From assembly GCF_001989615.1 (NCBI RefSeq), contig NZ_CP019067.1, positions 806,001-870,000 on the forward strand: DNA of 64,000 nt, in the 5' to 3' direction. Under the pieces are notes generated by a model. The model had not been told where the DNA came from. It searched no databases and was given only the letters and a program-made list of their open reading frames with translations. Made by a program: the position numbers and the translations under genes. Of this stretch, positions 33,646-43,100 are shown piece by piece. Source of the DNA: Halorientalis sp. IM1011. GTDB lineage: Archaea; Halobacteriota; Halobacteria; Halobacteriales; Haloarculaceae. The first letter of the stretch is position 1. Each line of letters begins with the position of its first letter.

Positions 33646-34230
33646 ATGGACGGAGACGACGTGGAGGCACGGCTCGAAGCGGTCGAACGGGCGCTCGCCG
33701 ACGGGGACGCGGAGCTGACGGAAATAACCGAGGCCGCCGAGCAGGCGCGGGAACTCGACGAACTGCGCGACCGGATCGACGCCCTCGAATCGGAGGTGAC
33801 GGACCTGGCCGCCAGCGTCCAGGCAGTGCGCGGGTACGTCGGCAACGTCCGGACCGTCAACCAGGACGTGGAGCGCCGTGCCGACGCCGCACTCGCCAAG
33901 GTCGAGGAACTGGAGCGCCGCGGCACGGACCGTGAGGGTCGACACTCCCCCGAGCAGTCGGAGAGCACGGATCGAGCCGACGGGAGGGCCACCGACCGGA
34001 CCGAATCGCCAGGGGACATCGCGCGACGGATCACCGGCAGAGACGAACCCGAGCGAGGTCGGCGATCATCACGTAACGGGGCCGGCGGGCGTGACAGCGG
34101 CGGACATCGCCACGCCGACGAGAACAGACGGACACGGCCCCGGTCGCGGGACGGGCGCGGTCCCGCTGCCGGTTCGGGGAAGAGCGACGACGAGGACGGG
34201 TTCCTCTCGGGGCTGCGCGACGCGCTGTGA
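33646..34230 (+). CDS. coiled-coil protein, first gene of pilus-like cluster
   Basis: 194 residues. Residues 1-95 are an almost continuous coiled coil (VEARLEAVERALADGDAELT, ARELDELRDRIDALESEVTD). The rest is hydrophilic, Arg/Gly/Ser rich and probably disordered, ending in DGFLSGLRDAL. No membrane helix, so it is likely cytoplasmic. I recall a haloarchaeal family of this kind as DUF7310. It overlaps the next gene (TGATG), suggesting coupling. A cytoplasmic regulator or scaffold for the ATPase is a reasonable guess. Confidence 0.78.
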   Translation: MDGDDVEARLEAVERALADGDAELTEITEAAEQARELDELRDRIDALESEVTDLAASVQAVRGYVGNVRTVNQDVERRADAALAKVEELERRGTDREGRHSPEQSESTDRADGRATDRTESPGDIARRITGRDEPERGRRSSRNGAGGRDSGGHRHADENRRTRPRSRDGRGPAAGSGKSDDEDGFLSGLRDAL

Positions 34231-34724
34231 TGCTCCGGGTGGTCGTGGCAATCGTCCTCGCGTCGGCGCTGGTGGCAGCCAGTGTGCCGGGAATAGAGAT
34301 CGCTGCCCGGGAGCGAAGCGAGGCGGCGCTCACAGCAGAGGCCGACCGACTCCGAACGGCCATCGCGGACCTCCGCAACCGCGAGAGCGCCGTCGGATCG
34401 AACGCCGGCGCGCGTCGGATCGTCACGGTCGAAATCCCGGCCCGCTCCCGGACGAACGCCGGTGAATCCACGCTCGCGCTCGGCGGTGTGCCGGGCCAGA
34501 CGGAACAGTACGGAGAGTTCGCCGTCGACCTCGCGTGGCGAGTAGACGGCGGTGCGGTCACGGCGCGTCGACTGCCCGGCGTCCACGTCGTTCACTACCG
34601 GGACGGCCGCGTCCGCGACGAGCCGCTGGTTCTGGAGTCGCCGGGCAAACACCGGGTCGCACTGACGCGTATCGAACGCGACGGGCGGCGGCTGATCGGC
34701 GTCCGCCTGCTCCCGGAGGTTTAA
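34230..34724 (+). CDS. single-pass membrane protein of pilus-like cluster
   Basis: 164 residues. One N-terminal hydrophobic segment (MLRVVVAIVLASALVAASVP), then a helical stretch rich in charged residues and a beta-type domain (RIVTVEIPARSRTNAG, EFAVDLAWRVDGGAVTARRL). The layout is that of a pilin-like or assembly-accessory protein facing outward. A GTG three bases upstream is an alternative start. I recall the family as DUF7311, unverified. Confidence 0.75.
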   Translation: MLRVVVAIVLASALVAASVPGIEIAARERSEAALTAEADRLRTAIADLRNRESAVGSNAGARRIVTVEIPARSRTNAGESTLALGGVPGQTEQYGEFAVDLAWRVDGGAVTARRLPGVHVVHYRDGRVRDEPLVLESPGKHRVALTRIERDGRRLIGVRLLPEV

Positions 34725-34738
34725 GTCCGGAAACGGGA
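34718..34738 (+). promoter_or_regulatory. promoter 2 of pilus-like cluster
   Basis: GGTTTAAGTCCGGAAACGGG: TATA-like TTTAAG centred 29 bp before the ATPase ATG at 34751, followed by CCGGAAACGGGA, nearly identical to promoters 1 and 3. Confidence 0.55.
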
Positions 34739-34750
34739 CGAGCGACGGCC

Positions 34751-36658
34751 ATGGGAGTACTCAGTCGCGTCCGCAGCGACGACGATGAGACGGACTGTGG
34801 GTGTGAGCCGTCGTTCGACGGCGACCGGCTGATGGTCGACGCCGACAACTGTCCTGGCGAGGGACGGCTCGCGACCGAACCGGCCTGCCGTGAGACGGTC
34901 GTCGACGCGCTCCGGGAGCGAGACGCCGACGCCATCTGTACGCGGGCCGTGGGGACCGAACGGGCCTACGAGGGGACGGCCGCGGCCGCGCTCGTGGCCG
35001 CCGGCCGGTTCGCCGACGCGGCCGCGTTCCACGACGAGGGCATCGCCGACCGGGCACACCGTGACCCGCTCGGTGCCGCCCGGGCCGCCACGGGACGAGC
35101 GGGACCGGTGGCGAGACTGGCGGCCGAAACGGGGCTGGCCGAGGTGGCCGCACGGGCCGACGGCTACGACGACCTGCTCGCACCCGCGGTGGGGCCGACC
35201 ATCGGCCGGTCGCGAGTGCGACTCAAGCCGCCCGCGACGGCCAGATTCGCGTCTCGCCGGGAACTGGAGACGGGTGCAGTCGTGCGGATCTACGACGAAC
35301 CGGATCACGAGCGCCGGACCTACCACCTCGAACCGGTCGAGTACGGGTTCGGCGGGGCGGCCACCGAGCGACTGGTCGCTGCCTACGACCGGCTCGCCAG
35401 CGGTGCGGTGAGCGGGGGCGAGCGGGCACCGGGCCGGGCGGTCCGACGCGTCGTCGACAATGATGACGAGTTCGACGCGACGGTCGGCGTCCTCGAGCGG
35501 GTCCTGAAAAAGCACACGACCGGATACGGCGTGATCGCGGACCTATTCGCCGACGAGCGCGTCTCGGACGTGTTCGTGACCGCGCCGGCGGCGGACAATC
35601 GGATCCGTGTCCGTGTCGACGGCGAGACGCTGACGACGAACGTCCGGCTCACCGAGGGTGGCATCGAGGCGCTGGCGTCGCGATTCCGCCGGGAGAGCGG
35701 CCGGGCCTTCTCCCGGGCCAGTCCGGCGCTCGACGCGACGGCGACGGTCGCCGGCCGGCGCGTCCGGGTCGCCGGCGTCACCGAACCGGTCAGCGAGGGG
35801 GTCGCCTTCGCCTTCCGCGCGCACGAGCGGGAGGCGTGGACGCTCCCGGCGCTGGTCGCGAACGGCACGCTCCCCGTAGAGGCCGCCGCGCTCCTCTCGC
35901 TGGCGGTCGAACGCGACGCCGCGACGCTGCTGGCGGGGACCCGCGGTGCCGGGAAGACCACTCTGCTCGGGGCCCTCCTGTGGGAACTGCCCGCCGAGAC
36001 CCGAACCGTCGTCATCGAGGACTCGCCGGAGTTGCCGGTCGGGCAGTTACAGGACGCCGGCCGGGACGTGCAGTCGCTCCGGACCGGCGACGGGGACGGC
36101 GGGGAGCTCACGCCGGCCGAAGCGCTCCGGACCGCGCTCAGACTCGGAGAGGGCGCGCTGGTCCTCGGTGAGGTCCGCGGCGAGGAAGCGGGGGTCCTCT
36201 ACGAGGCGATGCGGGTCGGTGCGAGCGGGAGCGCGGTGCTGGGGACGATCCACGGCGACGGCGGCGCGGCGGTTCGCGAGCGCGTCGTCACCGACCTCGG
36301 CGTGCCGGAATCCTCTTTCGGCGCGACCGACCTGCTGGTGACGCTCGAACCCTACGAATCGCCGAGCGGTCGCGCTCGCCGGGTCAAACGGATCGAGGAG
36401 GTCGTCACCGCCGACGCCGTCGGCTTCGAGCCACTGTTCGAACTCGACGACGGCGACCTGACCTCGACCGGGCGGATCGAACGTGGGAACAGCCGCCTGC
36501 TCGACGGACTGGCTCGCTCCGGCGAGAGCTACGCTGCCGTCAGGGATCGCCTCCACGACCGGACGGACTGGCTGGCCGACCTCGCCGACGGCGATCGCAC
36601 CGATCCCGAGAAGGTCCGTCGAGCCCACGCCCGGCGACGGGCGGAGCGGACAGTATGA
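34751..36658 (+). CDS. type II/IV secretion (VirB11/PilB/TadA-like) ATPase
   Basis: 635 residues. The N-terminal 240 residues are specific and begin with a Cys-rich segment (DCGCEPSFDGDRL, DNCPGEG, EPACRE). The ATPase domain shows a Walker A GTRGAGKTT (about 396-404), the Asp box VVIEDSPEL, Walker B ALVLGEVRGEEA and a His box GTIHGDGGAA. Such motors power assembly of pili or secretion fibres. ATG 34751 lies 29 bp after a TATA element. The next gene overlaps by 4 bp and encodes the membrane platform, so motor and platform are coupled. Confidence 0.93.
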   Translation: MGVLSRVRSDDDETDCGCEPSFDGDRLMVDADNCPGEGRLATEPACRETVVDALRERDADAICTRAVGTERAYEGTAAAALVAAGRFADAAAFHDEGIADRAHRDPLGAARAATGRAGPVARLAAETGLAEVAARADGYDDLLAPAVGPTIGRSRVRLKPPATARFASRRELETGAVVRIYDEPDHERRTYHLEPVEYGFGGAATERLVAAYDRLASGAVSGGERAPGRAVRRVVDNDDEFDATVGVLERVLKKHTTGYGVIADLFADERVSDVFVTAPAADNRIRVRVDGETLTTNVRLTEGGIEALASRFRRESGRAFSRASPALDATATVAGRRVRVAGVTEPVSEGVAFAFRAHEREAWTLPALVANGTLPVEAAALLSLAVERDAATLLAGTRGAGKTTLLGALLWELPAETRTVVIEDSPELPVGQLQDAGRDVQSLRTGDGDGGELTPAEALRTALRLGEGALVLGEVRGEEAGVLYEAMRVGASGSAVLGTIHGDGGAAVRERVVTDLGVPESSFGATDLLVTLEPYESPSGRARRVKRIEEVVTADAVGFEPLFELDDGDLTSTGRIERGNSRLLDGLARSGESYAAVRDRLHDRTDWLADLADGDRTDPEKVRRAHARRRAERTV

Positions 36659-38400
36659 ATCCGGCCGTCGAGCGGGCCGTCCGGCTGCTCGCGCGGTGCT
36701 ATCCGTGGCCGGCCGAGGGGAGCGCCGACCTGGACCGGGCGCTCGGGTTCATCGGATCCGACCTGTCACCCGAAACCGTCGTCCGGGCGGGCTACGGCGC
36801 GGCGTTGCTGTGTGTCCCTGTGGTGGTTCTCGCCGGTCTCGTCGCACCCGCAGGGACGACACCGCTCGTCCTCGGGTGTGGGGCGGCGGGTGCCCTGGCC
36901 GTCGTCCACACGGTTCACAGCGCGCCCCACGCGCTCGCGACGGCCCGGCGGACACGGGCGCTGGGGGAAGCGCCGGCGCTGGTGAGCCGGGCCGTCCTCC
37001 GGATGCGCGTGACGCCGGCGACGGAGACGGCCGCAGCCTTCGCGGCCGAGACGGGACAGGGACCGCTGGCCGACAGCCTCGGCGAGCACGTGCGCCGTGC
37101 CGCCGGGAGCGCAGGGTCGGGCTTTCCCTCGTTCACCGATGAGTGGGACGAGTGGTTCCCCGACTTACGTCGCTCGCTCCTGCTCGTCGAGTCCGCCGGG
37201 ACGGCTCCCGCCGGGGAGCGTAAACGCGCCCTCGACCGCGGGATGGCGGCCGTCCTGGACGGGACCCGCGACCGGATGGCCGAGTTCGCCGCGAGTCTGC
37301 AGGGGCCGGCGACGGGGCTGTACGCCTTCGGCGTCTTGCTCCCGCTCGCGCTGGTCGCGATGTTACCTGCCGTTCGGACGACGGGTGCCTCGGTCCCGCT
37401 CGCGGCCGTCGTCGCGCTGTACGACCTCGCCCTGCCGGCCGTCCTCGTGGCCGCGAGCGTCTGGCTACTGATCCGCCGTCCCGTCACGTTCCCGCCGCCG
37501 TCGGTCGGACGCGATCACCCCGACGTGCCGAGTCGTCGGTGGCCGGCACCGGCCGCCGGGGCCGTCGCCGGCGGAGCAGGATGGCTCCTCGCGACCAGAC
37601 TCGTCGCGCCGTGGACGGGGCCGCTCGCGGCCGTCGGGTTCGCCAGCGGTGGGGCGCTCGTGGTCTACTACCGACCGATCACGGCCGTCCGCGATCACGT
37701 CCGGGCCGTCGAGGACGGACTGGCCGACGCCCTCTACCAGATCGGGCGGCGGGTGGAAGAAGGCGAGGCTGTCGAGCACGCCATCGCGACCGCGGCGGAC
37801 GAGGTAGGTGGCGCGACCGGCGAAGTTCTGCAGGAGGCCGCCAAGCGACAGCGCCGGCTCAAGGTCGGCGTCCGCGAGGCGTTCCTCGGCGACCACGGCG
37901 CGCTCGCGACGGTTCCGAGCGCCCGGGCGCGGAGTACCGCCACGCTCCTGGCAATGGCTGCGAGCGAGGGTCGGCCGGCCGGCGGGGCCATCGTCGCGAT
38001 GGCCGACAACGTCGAGGAACTCGCGGCCGTGGAACGCGACGCGCGCCACGAGATCGGGACCGTGACCGGGACGCTGGCCAACACCGCCGCGCTGTTCGGC
38101 CCGCTGGTCGCCGGTGCGACCGTCGCGCTGACCGCCAGCATGGACCCGGGCGGATCGATTTCGATAGGAGCTGCGGGGGTCACGGAGGCGACAGAGATGG
38201 CCTCGGGGATCGGAACCGCCGGTCTCGGACTGGCCGTCGGCGCGTACGCGCTCGTCCTCGCGGCGATCCTGACGACGCTCGCGACGGGGCTGGCCCACGG
38301 CCTGGACCGCGCGCTGGTCGGCTACCGCGTCGGCTGGGCGCTGCTGGTCGCGACCGCGACCTACCTCGCAGCGATCCACGCGGTCGGCCTGTTCGTCTGA
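36655..38400 (+). CDS. TadC/PilC/FlaJ-like membrane platform protein
   Basis: 581 residues with about nine hydrophobic segments in two halves, each with a helical cytoplasmic domain carrying the family pattern (ALVSRAVLRMRVTPATETAA; ADALYQIGRRVEEGEAVEHA). This is the type II secretion F-domain architecture with two copies, as in archaeal FlaJ/PilC. It would anchor the ATPase and gather pilin subunits. The start overlaps the ATPase stop by 4 bp. Confidence 0.9.
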   Translation: MNPAVERAVRLLARCYPWPAEGSADLDRALGFIGSDLSPETVVRAGYGAALLCVPVVVLAGLVAPAGTTPLVLGCGAAGALAVVHTVHSAPHALATARRTRALGEAPALVSRAVLRMRVTPATETAAAFAAETGQGPLADSLGEHVRRAAGSAGSGFPSFTDEWDEWFPDLRRSLLLVESAGTAPAGERKRALDRGMAAVLDGTRDRMAEFAASLQGPATGLYAFGVLLPLALVAMLPAVRTTGASVPLAAVVALYDLALPAVLVAASVWLLIRRPVTFPPPSVGRDHPDVPSRRWPAPAAGAVAGGAGWLLATRLVAPWTGPLAAVGFASGGALVVYYRPITAVRDHVRAVEDGLADALYQIGRRVEEGEAVEHAIATAADEVGGATGEVLQEAAKRQRRLKVGVREAFLGDHGALATVPSARARSTATLLAMAASEGRPAGGAIVAMADNVEELAAVERDARHEIGTVTGTLANTAALFGPLVAGATVALTASMDPGGSISIGAAGVTEATEMASGIGTAGLGLAVGAYALVLAAILTTLATGLAHGLDRALVGYRVGWALLVATATYLAAIHAVGLFV

Positions 38401-38402
38401 AT

Positions 38403-38421
38403 CCTTAAATACCGGAACGAG
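38403..38421 (+). promoter_or_regulatory. promoter 3 of pilus-like cluster
   Basis: CCTTAAATACCGGAACGAGA: TATA-like TTAAATA about 27 bp before the ATG at 38435, followed by CCGGAACGAGA, matching the other two cluster promoters. It lies in the only real gap inside the cluster after the platform gene. Confidence 0.55.
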
Positions 38422-38434
38422 ACCATCCCCGTCC

Positions 38435-38905
38435 ATGTTCGACGCACCGGCAGACACCTGGTATCTCTGGGTCGGGGTCGCGACGGCGAGCGCGCTCGCG
38501 TTCGGTGTCGCGGCCGCGCTCCCGACGACGGTCCCGCCGGATGCCCAGCGGGCGGCGGCGACGGTCGACGCGGTGGCGACCAGTCCGCACAACGCGACGG
38601 GCGAACACACGCTGGACGCGACGGCGGTCGAACTCGGCAGTCGACGCATCGGGCTGCGAAACGACGGCGGCACGACACACGCCGCGTTCGCCTACGGGCC
38701 CGTCACGCCGGTCCGGGGCGGAACCGATCTGGCGGCGGTCCTCCGGGGCGAACCGCCCGGGGACGTGTTCTCGAACGCGACCGAGTTCCGGACGGCCGCC
38801 GCGGAGGCGCGGAACCGCACTCGTGCGTGGCGAGAGACGGACGGGCGACTCGTGGCCCGCCGAGTCACCTGGGAGGGGATCGATGTCACGCTCGTCGGCG
38901 CGTAG
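38435..38905 (+). CDS. single-pass membrane protein of pilus-like cluster
   Basis: 156 residues. An N-terminal hydrophobic segment after MFDAPADTW (YLWVGVATASALAFGVAAAL) is followed by a small soluble, probably outward-facing domain (TLDATAVELGSRRIGLRNDG, PVTPVRGGTDLAAVLRGEPP). Several Asn-X-Thr/Ser sequons are present. No prepilin cleavage motif is evident. I recall the family as DUF7283, unverified. The end overlaps the next gene by 23 bp. Confidence 0.75.
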   Translation: MFDAPADTWYLWVGVATASALAFGVAAALPTTVPPDAQRAAATVDAVATSPHNATGEHTLDATAVELGSRRIGLRNDGGTTHAAFAYGPVTPVRGGTDLAAVLRGEPPGDVFSNATEFRTAAAEARNRTRAWRETDGRLVARRVTWEGIDVTLVGA

Positions 38906-39272
38906 GGGGCAGGTCGAGCCAGTCGCGGCCATCGTCGCTGTGTTCGCCCTCGGCGTCGGCCTGACCATCTACGCGGGCGCGGTCGAGGACGCGGTCCCAG
39001 GAACCGAGCCCCGGAACGTCGCACAGCCGACGCTGTCGGCCGTCGAGGACGCCATCGAGACCGCCGGCGTCGTCCAGACGGATCGCCTGTCGCGGGTCAA
39101 CGCCGTCACGCCCGCCGGTCGTCAGCTAAACGTGACGCTCACGGCCGGCGACCGGCGCTGGACTCGGGGTGATCGGGCCCCGGCATCGGCACAGCGGGCG
39201 AGTACCAGAGTGAGCGTCGGGCTGGGATCGGGACGGGTTCGTCCGGGTCGGCTCACGGTGAGGGTGTGGTGA
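38883..39272 (+). CDS. pilin-like protein with RRG-QVEP start
   Basis: 129 residues from ATG 38883, overlapping the previous gene by 23 bp. The N-terminus SSARRGQVEPVAAIVAVFAL looks like a class III (type IV pilin) signal: basic residues, Gly, then a charged residue and a hydrophobic helix. The Gln-Val-Glu-Pro start resembles TadE/TadG pseudopilins, which keep a Glu near the mature N-terminus. A small beta domain follows (RQLNVTLTAGDRRWTRGD). Recalled as DUF7285, unverified. Confidence 0.78.
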   Translation: MSRSSARRGQVEPVAAIVAVFALGVGLTIYAGAVEDAVPGTEPRNVAQPTLSAVEDAIETAGVVQTDRLSRVNAVTPAGRQLNVTLTAGDRRWTRGDRAPASAQRASTRVSVGLGSGRVRPGRLTVRVW

Positions 39273-40171
39273 TGCGGGCGATCAGTACGGTACTGGACGC
39301 CGCGCTCTTCCTCCTGCTCGTCGGGGCCGCTGTCGGGACCCTCGCGCTCGGAACGAGTCCGCCGCCGTCGGCGAACGCCGACGCGGCCGACGGCGTCGCC
39401 GACGCGCTCACGACGAGTACGGCGACCGTCCAGTACTCGCTCGCACCGGGCGCACGCCGAGCATCGTCGCGGGTCGTCACGTTCCCGATAACCGAGGGGG
39501 CGACGTTCCGACGGACCGCTCACGGTACGCTCGCGAGCCATCTCTCGACGGCTGCACTCGGCAGTCTCGCCGTCGATGGGCAGCGCGTCAGTCACGCACG
39601 GGTCGACTACCAACGATCGGTGGCCAACGCGACGCGGAACCTGACCCGCGGACGCGACCACCTCGCGCGGATCCGCGCTCGCTGGGAACCGTACCCCGAC
39701 GCGCCGATTCGAGGCACGTACACGGTCGGTCCCGCGCCACCACGGGACGCGACCGTTCACGCCGAAACAGTGGTCGTCGCGAGCGGCCTCCCGTCGACCC
39801 GAGAGGCGGCGCGGCGTGTGACGAGCGAGAACGCGACGAACGCCACCTTCGAGCGACTAGGGTCAATCGTGGCCCAGCGGGTCGTCCGGGGGCTGTTCCC
39901 GCCGAATCGGACCCGGAGCGCCCTCCTCGGGGACTACCCAGTCGAACAGCTCGTGACCTACCGGTACGAGCGGCTGGGCCGATTCCTCGGAGCGAACGTG
40001 ACGGCGCGAGCGGAGGCCGACAACGCCACGGGCGCTAACGACGCACTCGCGGCCGCGCTCGGCGATCGACTGGCCGCGGATATGCGGACTCGGTTCCAAT
40101 CGCCCAGTGCTGCGGCCGACGCGGTGTCGGTCGGCCAGGTCAGAATCACCGTCCGGACGTGGTCGCCGTGA
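39272..40171 (+). CDS. pilin-like protein with RA-IST start
   Basis: 299 residues from ATG 39272, one base overlap (TGATG) with the previous stop. It starts MRAISTVLDAALFLLLVGAA, close to the RAVSPVIG-type start of haloarchaeal pilins. The long ectodomain is mostly helical and has many Asn-X-Ser/Thr sequons (NATRNLT, NATNAT, NVT), consistent with a glycosylated exported protein. Recalled as DUF7284, unverified. It overlaps the next gene by 4 bp (GTGA). Confidence 0.78.
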   Translation: MRAISTVLDAALFLLLVGAAVGTLALGTSPPPSANADAADGVADALTTSTATVQYSLAPGARRASSRVVTFPITEGATFRRTAHGTLASHLSTAALGSLAVDGQRVSHARVDYQRSVANATRNLTRGRDHLARIRARWEPYPDAPIRGTYTVGPAPPRDATVHAETVVVASGLPSTREAARRVTSENATNATFERLGSIVAQRVVRGLFPPNRTRSALLGDYPVEQLVTYRYERLGRFLGANVTARAEADNATGANDALAAALGDRLAADMRTRFQSPSAAADAVSVGQVRITVRTWSP

Positions 40172-43100
40172 CCCGATCGTTCAGAGGCGACGAGCGCGGG
40201 TGGCTCCCCTTCGCGCTGGTCGGCGTCGTCCTCCTGGTGGGGAGCGTGGCGCTGTTCGTGGGTCTCCAGCCGGATCGCCCGGCCACGGAGCCGACGATGG
40301 ACGTGGCGGTCGAACGGGCCGTCGGCGAGTCATCCACCGCGATCCGGACGGCGGTCGTCGAGGCCGGCGACGCCGCGGCTATGGATCCGGTCCTCGAACG
40401 GGCGAACACGCCGGCCGGACACGTTCTCGACGACGAGACGCCGTTCCGGGACGCCCTCCGGGTCCGGATCTACCTGCGAGCGCGGGAGCGACTCGACGAC
40501 GTGACTGTCACGCGCAACGACGTGACGGCGACCGCCTCGCTCCCGGCGACGCCGAACGCCAGCGGTCTGGAATCGGCGATGGAGCGCGTCCACGTCGAAA
40601 CGGCCAACGACAACCAGACGCGCCTCCGGGTTCGGGTCGAGAACGTCACCGTGACCGCCACGCGCGGGAACGAAACGGTCGTTCGCCGGACGGTGAAACC
40701 GACGGTTACTGTCCGGACGCCGGTGCTCGCCGTCCACGACCGGATGGAGCGGTTCGATCGACGGCTAAACGCCGGGATCGGCCGGCCAGGCCTGACAGGT
40801 CGACTGACGGGTCGGCTGTTCGGCGTGGTCTGGGCGCGTGGGTACGCCCAGTACGGGTCCGGCGGCGTCGCCATCGAGAACGTGCTCGCCAACCGCCACG
40901 TGGAGATAATGACCAACGGCGCGATCCTTCGCGAGCAGCGCCACCTGTTCGGCCGGAGCGACGCCTCGGGCCGGCGAGCGATGGACCGCGCGATGGTCGG
41001 TGTCGGCCTGACCGACTTGCTTCACGGCGCGGGGGTTCCCGGTGGGTACGTCGAGACGCTGTTCGAGGGCGGCCGACCCGGACCGAATCCGAACGCGCCC
41101 GCCGGGATTCCGTCGCTGGAGACGGACACCGCGGCTCCCGACGCCGGGGATCGGATGACCGTCGGCGTCAACGGCACCGCCGACCGGGGACTGGCCAGGG
41201 CCACCGCGCCGGTGAGCCTCCGGTCGCTCGTCCGGTCGGTCTACAGCGCCGAGGTTCGGACGATCGGCGAAACCGATCGGACCAGCGGGTCGCTGCCGAG
41301 TTGCTGGACCGTCCAGCCCGACGGCTGGTGGCGACTCGACTCCGAGCGCGTCGGCCGAGACGATCCAACCGTGACGGGGACGACCGAGGTGAACCAGTCG
41401 ATCCCGGACGGCTGGCACGCGTTCGAATCGTTCGGCCGCCGGGTGAAACAGGAACGGACGAAGTACTGTCACTGGGTCGACGGCAACGAGACGACCGTCA
41501 CGGAGGCGAGCGACACCTTCCGCTTCCACGTCGGAGTGGCGCTGATCGGCCGGCACGCGCCCACTCCGTACGCACCGGCCAACGGAATCGAGACCGTCCA
41601 CGAAGCTGGAAAGGGACCGTTCGACGGGCCGAATCTGGCGAACGTCAGTCGACGGGCGCGACTCCGGCTGATCGACGGCCGCGGCGGCCCCGACGAACTG
41701 GCGAGGGACGCGGTGCGGAAGCGAAAGAACATCTCGGGCGTCCGAACCGTCCACGGTCGGGTTCCAGAGGGAATTCGAGGGTGGCTGCTGGCCGATCTGG
41801 TCGGCTTCCGCGACCGAGTCGCGAACGTCTCTGTCACTGTAAAGCGCGGCCGGGCCGGCGCGTTCGAGGCGAACCCGGCCGAGAAACTGGAGCGGAAACT
41901 CGGGGGGCTGGTCGCTCCGCCGAACGAGTACGGAAGCGTCGCCGAGAAGGCACGGTTCGCCGCCCGTGGGATGTACGCCGAGCAGACCCGGGAACTCCTC
42001 GAAAAACGGGCCCGAAAGCAAGCCCAGCGGAGACGGAATCTCGGTAAAGCGCTCGGGAGCGTCGGGGTCGACTCGCCGAACCTGCTGGAGCGGGCGCTGG
42101 AGACCCGGAGTGGCAACGGCTTGACGGCCCGCGAACCGGGCATCGACGGGGTCGACGTGACGGCCGTCGAGGGCTCGCCGGCGTACCTGACGGTCGCCGA
42201 GGTCGGCCCGAACCACGCCGACTCGTTACCCGAGGACGCTCGCATCAGTCCGCTCGCGACGAGAAACGTCAACCTGTTCGCGTCGCCTCACGGCAACGTG
42301 GCGGATACGCTGCTCGAAAGCGTCGACATGGGCTCGACCGTCGATCTCCGGACGGCCGCCCGCACCCTCCGCGCGACGCAGGCCGCCAGCGGACTGACGA
42401 CCGAAAACGAGACGCTCGACGAGACACTCGACCGGAAATCCAGGTCCCTGGAAGGGGTCGTCCAGCGAAGAGTCGGTTACTCACGGCGAGTGCTCAGGAA
42501 ACAGCTCGCCAGTATGGAGATCGGCGACGACGAATCCGAGCGCCGCCGCATCGTCGAGGACGCGCTCGCGCGGTGGGAGGGACCCGGAGCGAAAGCGCTG
42601 GCGCTGACGAACGGGTCGGCGGCATCGGCCGTCGCCGATCGAGCGATCGAACACGACGAGACGAGACGGGACAACCTGCAGGCCACGCTCAGGTTGGTGT
42701 TACACGCGACCGCGACCGGAACGGACACGCGGGTCTCACAGGCGAAGATCAGCACGACCGGGGAGCTGGTCCGGCAGAAAGTGACGGCCAGACTGGCCGC
42801 TGGCATCGAGAACGCAACCCGCGAAGGGGCGAGCCGGCTCGCCGACAGACTCGACGACCGGCTGAAACGGTCCCTGAACCGGGTCCCCGCTGGGCTCCCG
42901 ATCGTTCCGGTCGGTCCAGCGTGGTGGTTCACGGCGAACGCGTGGTTCGTCGACGTACGCGGTGGATACGACCGCTTCGCGGTGCGGGCGAAAACCGGTG
43001 CGGCCGGGGCTCCCGGTAGCTCGCTCACCTACGTCAGGGACGGCGGCGTCGCGGCCGTCGACTACGACGGCGACGGGGAGGACGAGCGGCTGGGACACGC

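Noticed and set aside
33537-34652. Upstream extension of the CetZ reading frame
   Set aside because: The tubulin fold begins at 33536; the extension is Ser/Arg-rich and lies across the divergent cluster.
40107-42047. Open frame of 646 codons in another frame of the giant pilin-like gene
   Set aside because: Arg-rich low-complexity translation typical of out-of-frame high-GC DNA.
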